The translations under genes and the position numbers were made by a program. Below the pieces are notes generated by a model. It saw nothing but the letters and a program-made list of their open reading frames with translations. It ran no database searches and was not told the DNA's origin. From Rudaeicoccus suwonensis (lineage in GTDB: Bacteria > Actinomycetota > Actinomycetes > Actinomycetales > Dermatophilaceae), in NCBI RefSeq assembly GCF_007829035.1, contig NZ_VIVQ01000001.1, forward strand, positions 1,736,001 to 1,800,000: a stretch of DNA of 64,000 bases. Direction: 5' to 3'. How positions within the stretch are numbered: position 1 is the first letter of the stretch; the number at the start of each line of letters is the position of its first letter. Shown here in pieces: positions 63,323-64,000 of the stretch.

Positions 63323-63358
63323 GGTCCGGTCCCGACAGCGCTGTGTCAGGACCGGACC
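63323..63358. terminator. Bidirectional hairpin between VOC and gcvP genes
   Basis: A 10-bp perfect outer stem (63323-63332 with 63349-63358) encloses a loop that contains the palindrome ACAGCGCTGT. It lies between two convergent genes and can end transcription in both directions. Confidence 0.8.
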
Positions 63359-63370
63359 AGGTCGCGTGCG

Positions 63371-64000
63371 TCAGTCTTCGAAGGCCTCCGGCGACGGGCA
63401 CGAGCAGATCAGATTGCGGTCGCCATACGCGCCGTCGATACGACGCACCGGCGCCCAGTACTTCCGCAACGGGTCGACGCCGGCGGGATACGCGGCCTCG
63501 GCGCGGGTGTACGGGTGGTCCCACTCGTGCGTCAGTGACACCGCGGTGTGCGGTGCGTGTCGCAGTGCGGAGTCCTCAGCCGTGACCTTGCCGTCGAGCA
63601 CATCCTGGATCTCGGCGCGGATCGCGATCATCGCGTCGCAGAACCGGTCCAGCTCGTCCAACGACTCGCTCTCGGTCGGCTCGACCATGAGCGTGCCCGC
63701 GACCGGGAACGACATCGTCGGTGCGTGGAAGCCGTAGTCGATCAGCCGCTTGGCGACATCGTCGACGGTGACGCCGGACTCCTTGGTCAGGCCACGCAGA
63801 TCGAGAATGCACTCGTGCGCGACCAGTCCGTCCTCACCGGCATACAGCACCGGGAAGTGCGAACCCAGCCGCTTGGCGATGTAGTTCGCCGACAGGATCG
63901 CCGTCTCGGTCGCCTTGGTCAGCCCTGCGCCGCCCATCAGGCGCACGTAGGCCCACGAGATCGGCAGGATCGATGCCGAGCCGTATGGCGCAGCCGACAC
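63371..64000 (-). CDS. gcvP: Glycine dehydrogenase (decarboxylating), C-terminal part
   Basis: The last 209 codons of a P-protein; the gene continues to the right of the window. [68 protein letters not shown] and [17 protein letters not shown] are highly conserved GcvP segments. This subunit decarboxylates glycine with PLP and passes the aminomethyl group to lipoyl GcvH. No other gcv gene is in the window. Confidence 0.97.
   Translation of the reverse strand: MSAAPYGSASILPISWAYVRLMGGAGLTKATETAILSANYIAKRLGSHFPVLYAGEDGLVAHECILDLRGLTKESGVTVDDVAKRLIDYGFHAPTMSFPVAGTLMVEPTESESLDELDRFCDAMIAIRAEIQDVLDGKVTAEDSALRHAPHTAVSLTHEWDHPYTRAEAAYPAGVDPLRKYWAPVRRIDGAYGDRNLICSCPSPEAFED

Overview
The window is about 66% GC by eye, densely packed and carries only protein genes; I saw no rRNA, tRNA or CRISPR array. 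Lineage markers point to an actinomycete: the RNA-polymerase-binding protein RbpA, a polyprenol-phosphate mannosyltransferase, an NmtR-type Ni/Co sensor beside a P1B-4 ATPase, a DUF222/13E12 HNH protein, a GCS2-type glutamate-cysteine ligase and many GTG starts. Dermacoccaceae or a related Micrococcales family is my inference from overall flavour and cannot be proved here.

Layout. 0-17.8 kb is mostly ordinary chromosome: mannosyltransferase end, FxsA, RbpA, an M20 peptidase coupled to an MFS exporter, a second MFS protein, a secreted covalent-flavin oxidase, a three-copy palindromic repeat array, a DsbA-like oxidoreductase, a short UvrA-like ABC protein, a SatD-type protein with its membrane partner, a secreted 25-residue-repeat (DUF285/BspA) protein, peptidase E and an MMPL transporter. 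17.8-27.8 kb is an accessory region with lower coding density: a RelE/Phd toxin-antitoxin pair, several proteins resembling immunity proteins of polymorphic toxin systems (Tdi1/DUF1851, SUFU, WapI-type) without an evident toxin, a methyltransferase, an orphan lipoprotein, an esterase, several GNAT acetyltransferases and at least four visibly broken genes. 27.8-47.2 kb returns to chromosomal content: hydrolase, PEP carboxylase, Ni/Co sensor and efflux ATPase, MFS, secreted HNH nuclease, UppP, purple acid phosphatase, a Zn/Mn ABC importer with a Zur-like box, aminopeptidase C, MFS, glutamine amidotransferase, SCP2-like protein and quinone reductase. 47.2-51.4 kb holds a DUF222-HNH protein and an overlapping DUF3626-GNAT-YbjQ operon. 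51.4-64 kb holds YciO, cupin, DUF1697, OsmC, a histidine phosphatase, GCS2, SbcD-SbcC, an AlaA-like aminotransferase, a cysteine-desulfurase-like protein, a VOC protein and the C-terminal part of glycine dehydrogenase.

Two patterns stand out. First, the degenerate word GNCATAC (reverse complement GTATGNC) occurs roughly a hundred times by hand count, several times more than base composition predicts, and nearly vanishes in the accessory region and in the DUF222 gene. Second, the 17.8-26.4 kb region contains several immunity-like and acetyltransferase genes broken by single-base changes, which looks like an accumulating and decaying immunity/defence island.
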